Source of the DNA: Luteimonas sp. MC1825
Lineage (GTDB): Bacteria; Pseudomonadota; Gammaproteobacteria; Xanthomonadales; Xanthomonadaceae
DNA length: 64,000 nucleotides
Reading direction: 5' to 3'
Assembly (NCBI RefSeq): GCF_014764385.1
Contig: NZ_CP061714.1
Span: 2,046,001 to 2,110,000 of the forward strand
The notes below the pieces were generated by a model. That model made no database searches. It had not been told where the DNA came from and worked only from the letters and a program-made list of their open reading frames with translations. The translations under genes were made by a program, and so were the position numbers. Below, piece after piece: positions 1-8,832 of the stretch. How positions within the stretch are numbered: position 1 is the stretch's first letter; each line of letters opens with the position of its first letter.

Positions 1-1144
1 CGCAGGGCACGTTGCCGCTGAAGATCCAGCGGTCGGCGACATCCGACGCCGTGGCACCGGCGAAGACCGCGGCCTCGCCGTCCAGCAGCACATGATCGTC
101 GCCAGGCTCGAACCCGGTGGACCTGGCGGCACTTGCCATCACCCCATGCAGCAAGGTCTCGCCGACACTGGTCGAAGCCGCGGACACCGCGATGTTGCGA
201 TGGCGCGTATCCAGGCGCTGCCCATATTCGAGCCAGCGCAGCTCCTCCACCGGCGACACCGAGATGTGCGAATCGGAACCGATGCCCCAGCTGCCGCCGG
301 CATCCAGGTAGTCGCGCAGCCGGAACAGGCCGTCGCCGAGATTGGCCTCGGTGGTCGGGCAGATCGCGACCGTGGCGCCGCTGGCGGCAATGCCGGCGAG
401 TTCCGCGTTGTCCAAGTGGGTGGCATGCACAAGCGTCCAGCGCTCATCGACATCGGCGTGGCCGAGCAGCCATTCCACCGGCCGCGCGTCGCGCAGCGCC
501 AGGCAGTCCTGCACCTCGCCGATCTGCTCGGCGACGTGGATGTGGATACGCGCATCGGCCGGCAGCGCGGCCAGCACCTCGCGCATCGCCACCTCGGGCA
601 CCGCGCGCAGGCTGTGCAGCGCGCAGCCGATCCGCACGCCGTCGCCTGTGTGCGCGCGCAGGGCGTCGAACAGGCGCAGGTAACTGTCGACGTCGTGCCC
701 GAAGCGCTTCTGCCGCTCGCCCAGCGCGTGGCCGTCGAAGCCACCGGTCATGTACAGCACCGGCAGCAGGGTGATGCGGATGCCGGTATCGCGCGCGGCG
801 GCGAGCAGCGCATCGGCCATCGCCGTGTGCACCGCGTACGGCCGGCCGTCAGGCTGGTGGTGCACGTAGTGGAACTCGCAGACGCTGCCGTAGCCGGCCT
901 CCAGCATCTCGACGTACAGCTGCGAGGCGACGGCGTGCAGCAGGTCGGGATCGAAGCGCGCGGCCATCCGGTACATGGTTTCGCGCCAGGTCCAGAACGA
1001 ATCCTCGGGATGCGTCTGGCGCTCGGCCATGCCGGCCATCGCGCGCTGGAAGGCGTGCGAATGCAGGTTGGCGATCGCGGGCACGCGCCAGCCACCGGCA
1101 ACCGGCTGGACGAGCGGCGGAAGTGGAGTCGCGGTGGCAGGCAT
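1..1144 (-). CDS. hutF: Formimidoylglutamate deiminase HutF, C-terminus cut by window edge
   Basis: Amidohydrolase-superfamily enzyme that deaminates N-formimidoyl-L-glutamate to N-formyl-L-glutamate in the five-step histidine pathway. Reading the minus strand from the ATG at 1144 gives 381 codons before the edge. The metal motif [13 protein letters not shown] is at about residues 25-37, followed by [19 protein letters not shown], the HIHVAEQ histidines, LVHATH and [24 protein letters not shown], all diagnostic of HutF. Only about 24 residues precede the HxH motif, against about 50 in Pseudomonas-type HutF, so the N-terminal beta-sandwich half is shortened. The frame stays open upstream to another ATG at 1210, but neither start has a clear ribosome-binding site. 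Divergent from hutI. Confidence 0.93.
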   Translation of the reverse strand, partial: MPATATPLPPLVQPVAGGWRVPAIANLHSHAFQRAMAGMAERQTHPEDSFWTWRETMYRMAARFDPDLLHAVASQLYVEMLEAGYGSVCEFHYVHHQPDGRPYAVHTAMADALLAAARDTGIRITLLPVLYMTGGFDGHALGERQKRFGHDVDSYLRLFDALRAHTGDGVRIGCALHSLRAVPEVAMREVLAALPADARIHIHVAEQIGEVQDCLALRDARPVEWLLGHADVDERWTLVHATHLDNAELAGIAASGATVAICPTTEANLGDGLFRLRDYLDAGGSWGIGSDSHISVSPVEELRWLEYGQRLDTRHRNIAVSAASTSVGETLLHGVMASAARSTGFEPGDDHVLLDGEAAVFAGATASDVADRWIFSGNVPC

Positions 1145-1236
1145 GGCGGGGGGCTTGCGTCGGGAGTGCGCTAGGCTACCGCGTCGCCACCCTGCCGACA
1201 GGCCCGCCATGCCTCGCGCTCCAGAACACCGTCCGG

Positions 1237-2466
1237 ATGTCCAACATGCCTGAGCGCTGGGACGGGCTGCTGCACAACGCCACGCTGGCGACCTTGGACA
1301 GCGACGCCGGCTACGGCCTGGTGCGCGACGGCGCGCTGGCCTGGCGCGACGGCCGCATCGTCTTCGCTGGGCCGGCCTTGTCCCTGCCCGCCGCGCTGGA
1401 CACCCTGGCCGACGACGTCATCGATGTCGGCGGCGACCTGGTCACTCCCGCGCTGGTCGACTGCCACACCCATCTGGTGTTCGCCGGCGACCGCGCCGCG
1501 GAGTTCGAGCAACGCCTGATGGGCGCGAGTTACGAGGAGATCGCGCGCGCCGGCGGCGGCATCGTGTCCACGGTGCGCGCCACCCGCGCCGCCGACGAGG
1601 ACGCGCTGCTTGCCGAGTCGCTGCCGCGCGCCCGCGCGCTGCTGCGCGACGGCGTGGCGACGCTGGAGATCAAGTCGGGCTACGGCCTGGACTTCGACAA
1701 CGAACGCAAGATGCTGCGCGTGGCGCGACGCATCGGCGACACGCTCGGCATCGGTGTGCGCACCACCTTCCTTGGCGCGCACGCGCTGCCGCCGGAGTTC
1801 GCCGGCAATCCCGACGGCTATATCGACGCGGTGCTCGACTGGCTGCCGCGCCTGCACGCCGAGGGCCTGGTGGACGCGGTGGACGCGTTCTGCGAACGCA
1901 TCGCGTTCACCGGCGCGCAGACGCGGCGCGTGTTCGAAGCGGCGCGCGCGCTCGGCCTGCGGGTGAAGCTGCACGCCGACCAGCTGAGCGACGGCGACGG
2001 TGCGGCGCTGGTGGCGGAGTTCGGTGGCCTGTCGGCCGACCATGTGGAGCACACCTCGCCCGAAGGCGTGGCGGCGATGGCCGCGGCCGGCACCGTCGCG
2101 GTGCTGCTGCCCGGCGCGTTCCACGTGCTGCGCGAAACCAGGCTGCCGCCGATCGAGGCCTTCCGCGCTTCGCACGTGGCGATGGCCGTGGCCACCGACT
2201 GCAATCCCGGCACCTCGCCGCTGCAGTCGCTGCGCCAGGCGATGCAGCTGGCCTGCACGCACTTCCGGCTGTCGCCCGAGGACGCGCTGCGCGGCGCCAC
2301 GGTCAATGGCGCAAAGGCGCTGGGCCTCGACGACCGCGGCACGCTGCGCGCCGGGCTGCGCGCGGACTTCGTGCGCTGGCGCGTGCGCGAGCCCGCGGCA
2401 CTCTGTTACTGGCTGGGCGGCGATCTTGCCGCCTCCGTCCACTGCGGCGGCCGCCGCGTCGCCTGA
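1237..2466 (+). CDS. hutI: Imidazolonepropionase HutI
   Basis: Zinc or iron amidohydrolase that opens 4-imidazolone-5-propionate to N-formimidoyl-L-glutamate, the substrate of the divergently encoded HutF. The translation has the metal-binding [12 protein letters not shown] (about residues 76-87), the family signature [15 protein letters not shown], the metal histidine in KLHADQL (about 245), DHVEHTS, and the aspartate in [10 protein letters not shown]. At 409 residues it matches the family length of about 405. An alternative ATG lies nine bases downstream at 1246; neither start has a strong Shine-Dalgarno. Other hut genes (hutH, hutU, hutG) are not in the window. The dipeptidase gene follows after 14 bases, so co-transcription is plausible. 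Confidence 0.95.
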   Translation: MSNMPERWDGLLHNATLATLDSDAGYGLVRDGALAWRDGRIVFAGPALSLPAALDTLADDVIDVGGDLVTPALVDCHTHLVFAGDRAAEFEQRLMGASYEEIARAGGGIVSTVRATRAADEDALLAESLPRARALLRDGVATLEIKSGYGLDFDNERKMLRVARRIGDTLGIGVRTTFLGAHALPPEFAGNPDGYIDAVLDWLPRLHAEGLVDAVDAFCERIAFTGAQTRRVFEAARALGLRVKLHADQLSDGDGAALVAEFGGLSADHVEHTSPEGVAAMAAAGTVAVLLPGAFHVLRETRLPPIEAFRASHVAMAVATDCNPGTSPLQSLRQAMQLACTHFRLSPEDALRGATVNGAKALGLDDRGTLRAGLRADFVRWRVREPAALCYWLGGDLAASVHCGGRRVA

Positions 2467-2480
2467 TCCTGGAGATCCGA

Positions 2481-3701
2481 ATGAAGCACGTGTTGAACCG
2501 CGCCCTGCCCCGCTGCCTGCTCGCCATCGCACTTGCCGCGCCCACGCTGGCGCTGGCCCAGGCCACCGACGCCGCACGCGCGCTTGCGCAGGACGCGGTG
2601 ATCGTCGACACCCACATCGATGCGCCCGGGATCCTCGTCGACACCTGGGCCGACCTCGGCGTCAGCGCGCCGGACCGCGAGTTCGACTACCCGCGCGCCC
2701 GCGCAGGCGGCCTGGACGTCGCCTTCATGTCCATCTATACCTCGGCGCGCGAGGACGACGCCGGCAGCGCCTGGCAGTCGGCCAATGCGCAGATCGATGC
2801 CGTGGAGGCGCTGGTGGCGCGGCACCCGGACCGCTTTGCCATCGTCACCTCGCCGCGCGATGTCGACCGGCTCCGCCAGGGCGGTCGCGTGCTGCTGCCG
2901 CTGGGCATGGAGAACGGCGCACCGATCGGCGACGACCTCGCGCAGGTCGCCTTTTTCCACGACCGCGGCGTGCGCTACATCACCCTCGCGCACAGCGCCA
3001 ACAACCGCATCAGCGATTCGTCGTACACCATCGAAAAGAAGTGGGACGGCCTGAGCCCGTTCGGCCGCGACGTGGTGGCCGAGATGAACCGTCTCGGCAT
3101 GATGGTCGACGTCTCGCACCTGTCCGATGCCGCGGTCGCACAGGCGGTGGCGTTGAGCAGCGTACCGGTGATCGCCAGCCATTCGGCGCTGCGCCACTTC
3201 ACCCCGGGTTTCGAACGCAACCTCAGTGACGAACTGGCGCTCGCCATTGCCGCGAAGGGCGGCGTGGTGCAGATCCCGTTCGGCATCGCCTTCGTCACCC
3301 CGAAAGCGGCGGCGAAGACCCAGGCGTACTTCCGCGCATCCGACGCCTTCAACCGCGCCAACGCCGAACGCGTGGCCGCCGGGCAGCCGCCGGCAGACCG
3401 CGCCGCGTTCGAAAAGGACTGGGAGGCCGCCAATCCGCCGGTGGAGGCGCCGATCACCGACGTGCTCGACCAGATCGACTACGCGGTGAAACTGCTTGGC
3501 GTCGAACACGTCGGCATCGGCTCGGATTTCGACGGCGTCAGCGGCGAACTGCCCGAAGGCCTGCGTACCGTGGCCGACTACCCAAACCTGATCGCCGGCC
3601 TGCAGGCGCGCGGGCACTCGGACGATGACATCCGCGCGATCCTCGGGGGCAACCTGCTGCGCGCGTGGGCGCTGGTGGAGGCGGGGGCGGCGTCGCGCTG
3701 A
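2481..3701 (+). CDS. Secreted membrane-dipeptidase family (M19) zinc dipeptidase
   Basis: Renal-dipeptidase-like metallopeptidase of 406 residues expected to hydrolyse dipeptides in the periplasm. An N-terminal signal peptide (basic MKHVLNRALPR, a hydrophobic core, cleavage near ALAQA) precedes the catalytic domain. Binuclear zinc ligands are visible: HxD in VDTHIDAPG (about residues 45-50), a glutamate in LPLGMENGAP, one histidine in MVDVSHLSD and another in VIASHSALRH. The C-terminal GIGSDFDGV motif is typical of M19. It starts 14 bases after hutI with a GGAG ribosome-binding sequence, suggesting a catabolic operon for peptide-derived amino acids. The exact substrate cannot be told from sequence. 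Confidence 0.9.
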   Translation: MKHVLNRALPRCLLAIALAAPTLALAQATDAARALAQDAVIVDTHIDAPGILVDTWADLGVSAPDREFDYPRARAGGLDVAFMSIYTSAREDDAGSAWQSANAQIDAVEALVARHPDRFAIVTSPRDVDRLRQGGRVLLPLGMENGAPIGDDLAQVAFFHDRGVRYITLAHSANNRISDSSYTIEKKWDGLSPFGRDVVAEMNRLGMMVDVSHLSDAAVAQAVALSSVPVIASHSALRHFTPGFERNLSDELALAIAAKGGVVQIPFGIAFVTPKAAAKTQAYFRASDAFNRANAERVAAGQPPADRAAFEKDWEAANPPVEAPITDVLDQIDYAVKLLGVEHVGIGSDFDGVSGELPEGLRTVADYPNLIAGLQARGHSDDDIRAILGGNLLRAWALVEAGAASR

Positions 3702-3725
3702 CAGGCGGCCGGCCCGAAACGAAGA

Positions 3726-3747
3726 AAGCCCCGCGCAGGCGGGGCTT
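3726..3747. terminator. Intrinsic terminator between convergent genes
   Basis: A perfect 9-bp stem (3726-3734 with 3739-3747, AAGCCCCGC / GCGGGGCTT) and a GCAG tetraloop sit between the convergent dipeptidase and THX genes. On the minus strand the stem is followed by a T-rich stretch (TTCTTCGTTTC), so it serves the THX gene best. On the plus strand the downstream tract is only CTCTCG. Probably bidirectional. Confidence 0.75.
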
Positions 3748-3772
3748 CTCTCGATCGCGCTGACAGGGCGCG

Positions 3773-3964
3773 TTATTCCTTGGCGACGGTCTTCTTGGCC
3801 ACGGCCTTTTTGGCCGGCGCCTTGGCAACGGTCTTGCTGGCAGCCTTCTTCGCGACCGGCGCGGCAGCGGTGCCCGCGGCCTTGGTGGTCACCTGGCTAC
3901 GGGAATTGCCGTAGCTGGAGTTGAAGCGCTTGCCCTTGGCGGTCTTGCGGTCGCCCTTGCCCAT
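3773..3964 (-). CDS. 30S ribosomal protein THX-like small basic protein
   Basis: A 63-residue, very basic protein beginning MGKGDRKTAKGKRFNSSYGN, the hallmark of the bacterial THX family (small peptide bound at the top of the 30S head, first described in Thermus). After about residue 25 it continues as an alanine/lysine-rich tail of KK-A-V-A repeats reminiscent of histone-H1-like proteins, roughly doubling the length of the core family. The start at 3964 is favoured over the longer frame to 4030 because an AGGAG ribosome-binding site lies 8 bases upstream and homology begins exactly there. Ends just before the bidirectional terminator. Confidence 0.8.
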   Translation of the reverse strand: MGKGDRKTAKGKRFNSSYGNSRSQVTTKAAGTAAAPVAKKAASKTVAKAPAKKAVAKKTVAKE

Positions 3965-4040
3965 GTGATGCTCCTGGAGGTTGTTCGATCCGGCGCGCGC
4001 ATGCACGCCGCAGGGCGCGAATCCTAGCACGCATGCGGGT

Positions 4041-4445
4041 TTACGGCGCTGGAACGGTGCTGGCCGCGGCGTGTGTCAGGCGCAGGTTGACGAGGTGGGC
4101 CGTTGCCAGCAACAGCCCGCCGGAGACCATCACCGCCGCATGGGCCACACCGTGCGTGTGCAGCGCCGTGAACGCGCCCGCCCAGACCAGGCCCAGCCCC
4201 GGCAGCAGCAACGCCCACGCCCGGAACGCGCGATGCCGGCGGTAGCCCAGCGACAACGTGGTGGCACCGAGCAGCGTGGCGAACACCACGAATGCCTGGT
4301 CGATGTCCACCCAGCCCACGGCCGTGAAGCCAAGCGCCGGCAACAGCGCCAGCGCGACCGGCAGCAGCGCGCAGTGGATCGCGCACAGGAACGATGCGGC
4401 AAAGCCGACGCGGTCTGCGTTGCGGATGGCGGACGGTGAAGCCAT
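4041..4445 (-). CDS. MerC-domain small membrane protein, candidate Zur-regulated
   Basis: A 134-residue integral membrane protein with four predicted hydrophobic segments, resembling the MerC family (inner-membrane mercuric-ion transport). The first helix carries CAIHCALLP (about residues 21-29), the Cys-x3-Cys pattern typical of chromosomal MerC-domain proteins, and a later loop has HTHGVAHA. It diverges from the histidine-rich TonB receptor gene, and a Zur-type palindrome at 4473-4490 lies 28 bases before its ATG. I infer a role in zinc (or related metal) passage across the inner membrane rather than mercury resistance: no merR, merT, merP or merA genes are near. Function is not established from sequence alone. 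Confidence 0.75.
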   Translation of the reverse strand: MASPSAIRNADRVGFAASFLCAIHCALLPVALALLPALGFTAVGWVDIDQAFVVFATLLGATTLSLGYRRHRAFRAWALLLPGLGLVWAGAFTALHTHGVAHAAVMVSGGLLLATAHLVNLRLTHAAASTVPAP

Positions 4446-4472
4446 GACTTCCGTAAGGGTTGCGTCAGTGAT

Positions 4473-4490
4473 GAAATGTTATAACACTTC
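4473..4490. promoter_or_regulatory. Zur-type operator palindrome
   Basis: GAAATGTTATAACACTTC is an 18-bp palindrome with a single mismatched pair. It matches the GAAATGTTATA-type half-sites known for gammaproteobacterial Zur boxes. It is centred between two divergent start codons (4445 on minus, 4518 on plus) and is AT-rich in a GC-rich background, so it probably overlaps both promoters and lets zinc-loaded Zur silence both genes. A zur gene lies 2.3 kb away. Confidence 0.8.
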
Positions 4491-4517
4491 CCGCCGCCAT
4501 CCAAGCCCAGGTTGTTC

Positions 4518-6722
4518 ATGTCCCCCCAGCGCTTCCGCCCGACCCCACTCCGCCTCGCCCTGGCTTTCGCTCTCGGCGGCCTGCCCACCGTGGCCACCGC
4601 CGCCCAGGACGATCCCCGGCACGACGACGGGATCGCCGACCTCAGCGGCATCGTGGTGCGCGCCAACCCCCTGGCCCGCACGGCCGAGGACCTGGCGCGC
4701 CCGGTGGCGGTGCTGGCCGGAGAGCAGCTGGACGAGGCCAAGGCCGCCTCGCTGGGCGAAACCGTGTCGCGCCTGCCGGGCGTGCAGTCTTCGTTCTTCG
4801 GCGCCGGCGTCGGCCGCCCGGTCATCCGCGGCCTCGAGGGCGCGCGCGTGCAGGTGCTGAGCGACGGGCTGTCCGCCGGCGACGTGTCGACCGTCAGCGC
4901 GGACCATGCGGTCAGCATCGAGCCGTTCCTCGCCAACCAGATCGAAGTGCTCAAGGGCCCGGCGACGCTGCTGTACGGCAGCGGTGCCATCGGCGGCGCG
5001 GTCAACGTGATCGACGGCCGCATCCCGGAAACGGCCACGTCGTCGCCGCTCGAGGGCCGTGCCGAGCTGCGCGCCGGCAGCGTCAACGACGAGCGCACCG
5101 GCATGGTGCGCCTCGACGGCACCTCGGCGTCCGGGCGTGTGGTGTTCCATTTCGACGCGCTGCATCGCGAGACCGGCAACTACGACATCCCCGGGTATGC
5201 CGAGCGCGCAGACCTGCACCACGACGATCATGACGATCACGACCACCACGAGGAAGACGAGGCCGTCCGTGGCTACCTGCCCAACAGCTTCGTGCGCACC
5301 GACAGTGGCGCGCTGGGCGTGTCGTACATCGGCGACGGTGGTTTCCTGGGTATTGGCCACAGCCTGTTCAACACGCGCTATGGGGTACCGGGCCACAGCC
5401 ATGCAAGCGCGGATGGCGACGGACATGCCCACGAAGAAGCCGGTGCGCACGCGGACGCCGACGCCGACGGCGCCGTGCACGTCGTGATGGACCAGCGCCG
5501 CAACGAGGTCCGCGGCGGGCTGGACGACATCGGCGCGTTCGAGAGCCTGCGCGTCAAGCTCGCCCACACCGACTACACGCACACCGAGTACGAAGGGGAT
5601 GCGGTGGGCACGGTGTTCGACAACACCACGCTGGAGGGCCGTGTCGAGCTCGTGCACCGCCCGCTGGGCGGCTGGCAGGGCGCGTTCGGACTGCAGTGGT
5701 CGCAACGCGATTTCAGCGCGCTCGGCGACGAGGCCTTCGTGCCCGATTCCAAGGCGCGCGACGGCGGCCTGTTCTGGATCGGCGAGCGCAATTTCGGCGC
5801 ATTCGGCGTCGAACTCGGCCTGCGCCACGACCGCAACAGGATCGATGTGGCGCCGGTGGACGCGATCGGCCCCTCGCGTGATTTCGACGCCACCAGCGCC
5901 TCGCTCGCCATGCGCTGGGACGTCTCGCCGGACCTGCATCTCTCGTTCGGACTGGACAGCGCGCAGCGCACCCCGACCGCCGAGGAGCTGTACTCGAACG
6001 GCATGCACGTCGCCACGCAGAGCTTCGAGTTCGGCAACCCGGACCTCGATCCGGAGACCGCGAACCGCGCGGAGATCGGCCTCCACTGGCACCACGGCCC
6101 GCTGCGCCTGGGCGCGTCGCTGTTCCAGGTGCGCTATGACGATTTCATCTACCTGGCCGACACAGGCCTGGAAGACGACGGCCTCGCGCTGCGCGCCTGG
6201 CACCAGGGCGACGCGCGCTTCCACGGCGGCGAAGTCGAGGCGCAGTGGGATTTCGCCGAGCGCGACCACGGCGCATGGAGCCTGCGGACGTTCGCCGACG
6301 TGGTGCGCGGACGCCTCGACGGCGGCGCCAGCCACATGTTCAACGCCAGCATCGCGCACGGCGACCACGCCCACGAATACACCGCCGAACTGGTGCCCGA
6401 AGGCAACCTGCCGCGCATCGCGCCGCGCCGCCTCGGCAGCGAACTGCGCTGGCAGGGCGCGCAGTGGCGGGCATCGCTGGGCGCGGTGCGTTACGCGCGC
6501 CAGGACCACGTTGCGCAGTTCGAGACCACGTCGCCCGGTTACACGCTGGTGCATGCCAGCGTCGCCTGGCACCGCGACGGCGCCAACGGCAACGCGATGG
6601 AACTCTTCGTCGACGGCCGCAACCTGCTGAACGAAGAAGCGCGCGTGCATACCTCGGTGCTCAAGGACCTCGCGCCGCTGGCCGGCCGCGGCGTGACCGC
6701 GGGCGTGCGCGTGTTCTTCTAG
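4518..6722 (+). CDS. TonB-dependent receptor, histidine-rich ZnuD-like zinc uptake
   Basis: A 734-residue outer-membrane receptor expected to import zinc (or a zinc complex) using TonB energy. The order is: signal peptide ending near TVATAAQ, TonB-box-like DLSGIVVRA, plug domain (about residues 55-165, with RLPGVQSSFFG, RPVIRGLEGARVQVLSDG and IEVLKGPATLLYGSGAIGGAVNVI), then a beta-barrel ending in VRVFF, the usual C-terminal phenylalanine. Two extracellular-loop-like insertions are packed with His/Asp/Glu: residues about 234-248 and about 292-321. Such loops bind zinc in Neisseria ZnuD. The ATG at 4518 is preferred to a TTG six bases upstream. The Zur palindrome lies 27 bases before the start. 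Confidence 0.9.
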   Translation: MSPQRFRPTPLRLALAFALGGLPTVATAAQDDPRHDDGIADLSGIVVRANPLARTAEDLARPVAVLAGEQLDEAKAASLGETVSRLPGVQSSFFGAGVGRPVIRGLEGARVQVLSDGLSAGDVSTVSADHAVSIEPFLANQIEVLKGPATLLYGSGAIGGAVNVIDGRIPETATSSPLEGRAELRAGSVNDERTGMVRLDGTSASGRVVFHFDALHRETGNYDIPGYAERADLHHDDHDDHDHHEEDEAVRGYLPNSFVRTDSGALGVSYIGDGGFLGIGHSLFNTRYGVPGHSHASADGDGHAHEEAGAHADADADGAVHVVMDQRRNEVRGGLDDIGAFESLRVKLAHTDYTHTEYEGDAVGTVFDNTTLEGRVELVHRPLGGWQGAFGLQWSQRDFSALGDEAFVPDSKARDGGLFWIGERNFGAFGVELGLRHDRNRIDVAPVDAIGPSRDFDATSASLAMRWDVSPDLHLSFGLDSAQRTPTAEELYSNGMHVATQSFEFGNPDLDPETANRAEIGLHWHHGPLRLGASLFQVRYDDFIYLADTGLEDDGLALRAWHQGDARFHGGEVEAQWDFAERDHGAWSLRTFADVVRGRLDGGASHMFNASIAHGDHAHEYTAELVPEGNLPRIAPRRLGSELRWQGAQWRASLGAVRYARQDHVAQFETTSPGYTLVHASVAWHRDGANGNAMELFVDGRNLLNEEARVHTSVLKDLAPLAGRGVTAGVRVFF

Positions 6723-6761
6723 GCGGTCACGGCCGGCAACGGGCAGCGCGGGAGCGCGCCG

Positions 6762-7274
6762 TCAGGTCTCGCCCGCCGCGTCACCGCTGGCCAGGCACTG
6801 CGCACAGGTGCCATGCACTTCCAGCGTCTGCGCGCGCGGCCGGAAGCCGAGCGCCAGCGCGCGATCACGCAGTGCGCCGACCACCTGCAGGTCTTCGAGC
6901 TCGATCGCGGCATGGCAGCTGTCGCAGATCAGGAACGGCACCGAGTGCTGCGCCGTGCTGGGATGGTGGCAGGCCACGAACGCGTTCACCGACTGCAGCT
7001 TGTGGATGAAGCCGTTGGCGAGCAGGAAATCCAGCGCGCGGTAAACGGTGGGCGGCGCGGCGGCACCCGGGCCCTTGCCGTCGCGCACGCGATCAAGCAG
7101 GTCGTAGGCCTTGATGGGCTGCCCGGCCTCGGCGATCAGGCCAAGCACGTGGGCGCGGATCGGCGTCAGGCGCAGGCCGCGCTCACGGCACGCATCTTCG
7201 ACCGCGGCCACGAAGGCCTTGCCATCGTGGACGTGGTGCGTGGGATGCGTACAGGCGTGAACGTGCTCGGACAT
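6762..7274 (-). CDS. zur: Fur-family zinc uptake regulator Zur
   Basis: A 170-residue Fur-family repressor: N-terminal winged helix (RLTPIRAHVLGLIAEAGQPIKAYDLLDRV, TVYRALDFLLANGFIHKL) and a C-terminal metal/dimer domain with two CxxC motifs, CDSC and CAQC, that hold the structural zinc in Zur proteins, plus the ACHHP and TAQH histidines. The N-terminus is histidine-rich (SEHVHACTHPTHHVHD). The start at 7274 is chosen over the longer frame to 7319, whose extra residues look non-native. Fur itself is unlikely given the CxxC arrangement and the neighbouring Zur box and zinc-receptor gene. It lies 58 bases downstream of gltX on the same strand. Confidence 0.88.
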   Translation of the reverse strand: MSEHVHACTHPTHHVHDGKAFVAAVEDACRERGLRLTPIRAHVLGLIAEAGQPIKAYDLLDRVRDGKGPGAAAPPTVYRALDFLLANGFIHKLQSVNAFVACHHPSTAQHSVPFLICDSCHAAIELEDLQVVGALRDRALALGFRPRAQTLEVHGTCAQCLASGDAAGET

Positions 7275-7332
7275 GACCCCATGATGGTGGCCATGGCGCA
7301 CCGACTCAAGCCGGCGCACCGAGAACGCGCTT

Positions 7333-8730
7333 TCAGCCGGTGCGTGCGATGGCGGCGTCGATGCGCTTCAGCGCTTCGTCGCGCCCCGCCAGGTACACGG
7401 TGTGCGCGATGTCCGGGCTCACCTGCGTGCCGGTGATCGCCACGCGCAGCGGCTGCGCCACCTTGCCCATGCCGATGCCGAGCGCCTCGGCCACCGCCTG
7501 CAGCGCGCCATGGATCGCCTCGGCGCTCCACTCCGGCAGCGCTTCGAAGCGCACGCGTGCTTCGGCCAGCGGCATGCCGGCGGCGGCGGTCAGGTGCTTG
7601 GCCACGGCCGCGGCATCGTATTCCGTCAGCGGCTGGTACCAGACGGCGGCGCGCTCGGCCATGTCCTTGAGCGTCTGCACGCGGTCGCGCAGCGCCAGCA
7701 CCACGTCGGCCGGCGCGGGTCCGGCCGCGAGGTCGTAACCCGCGGCCCGCAGGTGCCACTCGAGATGTTTCGCGATGTCCGCCGGCGCATCGCTCTTCAG
7801 GTACTGCTGGTTGAGCCAGCCGAGCTTGGCCATGTCCAGGCGCGCGGCCTTGGCGTTGACGTCCTTGAGGTCGAACAGCGCCTTCAGCTCGTCGATGGAG
7901 AAGATCTCCTGGTCGCCGTGCGACCAGCCCAGGCGCGCCAGGTAGTTGAGCAGTGCGTGCGGCAGGTAGCCGGCGTCGCGGTACTGCATGACGTCGGCCG
8001 CGCCGGTGCGCTTGGAAAGCTTGGCGCCCTGTTCGTCGAGGATCATCGGCAGGTGCGAGAACGCCGGCACCTCGGCACCCAGCGCGCGGTAGATGTTGAT
8101 CTGGCGCGGAGTGTTGTTGACATGGTCGTCTCCGCGCACCACGTCGCTGATGCGCATGTCGAGGTCGTCGACGACCACCGCGAAGTTGTAGGTCGGGTAG
8201 CCGTCGGGGCGGAAGATCACCAGGTCGTCGAGTTCGGTGTTGCTGATCTCGATGCGGCCCTTGACCTTGTCCTCCCACGCGACCACGCCATCCAGCGGGT
8301 TCTTCAGGCGGATGACGCGGTTGGGATCGTCGCGGTACGGCGCGCCCTGCTCGCGGTAGGCGCCGTTGTAGCGCGGCTTCTCGCCCTTTGACATCGCCAC
8401 TTCGCGCATGGCGTCGAGCTCGTCCTTGGACTCGTAGGCGTAGTACGCCTGCCCGGCCGCGACCAGCTGTTCGGCCACCTCGCGATAGCGGTCGACGCGC
8501 GCGGTCTGGTAGATCGGGCCCTCGTCGTAATCCAGGCCTAGCCACTCCATTGCCTCGAGGATCGCGTCGATCGCACCCTGGGTGCTGCGCTCGCGGTCGG
8601 TGTCCTCGATGCGAAGGATGAACTGCCCGCCGCGGCGGCGCGCCTCCAGCCAGCAGTACAGCGCGGTGCGGGCGCCGCCGATGTGCAGGTAGCCGGTGGG
8701 GCTGGGGGCGAAGCGGGTGCGGACGGTCAT
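7333..8730 (-). CDS. gltX: Glutamate--tRNA ligase
   Basis: Class I aminoacyl-tRNA synthetase of 465 residues charging tRNA-Glu. The HIGH-type motif is [13 protein letters not shown] at residues 7-19. [11 protein letters not shown] follows, and the KMSKS-type loop is AKLSKRTG at about residue 240. The C-terminal half is the all-helical anticodon-binding domain. The start at 8730 places the conserved [11 protein letters not shown] at the N-terminus; the same frame stays open far upstream into the divergent lpxH, but that extension is an artefact of high GC. Divergent from lpxH across about 100 bases. Confidence 0.97.
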   Translation of the reverse strand: MTVRTRFAPSPTGYLHIGGARTALYCWLEARRRGGQFILRIEDTDRERSTQGAIDAILEAMEWLGLDYDEGPIYQTARVDRYREVAEQLVAAGQAYYAYESKDELDAMREVAMSKGEKPRYNGAYREQGAPYRDDPNRVIRLKNPLDGVVAWEDKVKGRIEISNTELDDLVIFRPDGYPTYNFAVVVDDLDMRISDVVRGDDHVNNTPRQINIYRALGAEVPAFSHLPMILDEQGAKLSKRTGAADVMQYRDAGYLPHALLNYLARLGWSHGDQEIFSIDELKALFDLKDVNAKAARLDMAKLGWLNQQYLKSDAPADIAKHLEWHLRAAGYDLAAGPAPADVVLALRDRVQTLKDMAERAAVWYQPLTEYDAAAVAKHLTAAAGMPLAEARVRFEALPEWSAEAIHGALQAVAEALGIGMGKVAQPLRVAITGTQVSPDIAHTVYLAGRDEALKRIDAAIARTG

Positions 8731-8832
8731 GGTGTTTGCTGTGATCCAGGAGAACGGGGATTTTAGCCTCGTAGGCCGCCGACGCGCCGTGCCATGGCCG
8801 GCGTCGCGATGTCTCACCCTACAATCCGCCGC

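Noticed and set aside
4512..4517. TTG start two codons upstream for the TonB receptor
   Set aside because: An ATG at 4518 begins a normal signal peptide; the TTG adds only two residues and has no better ribosome-binding site.
4479..6650. A 723-codon minus-strand frame across the TonB receptor
   Set aside because: Shadow of the receptor gene. The plus-strand product has full signal, plug and barrel features, and the minus product has none.
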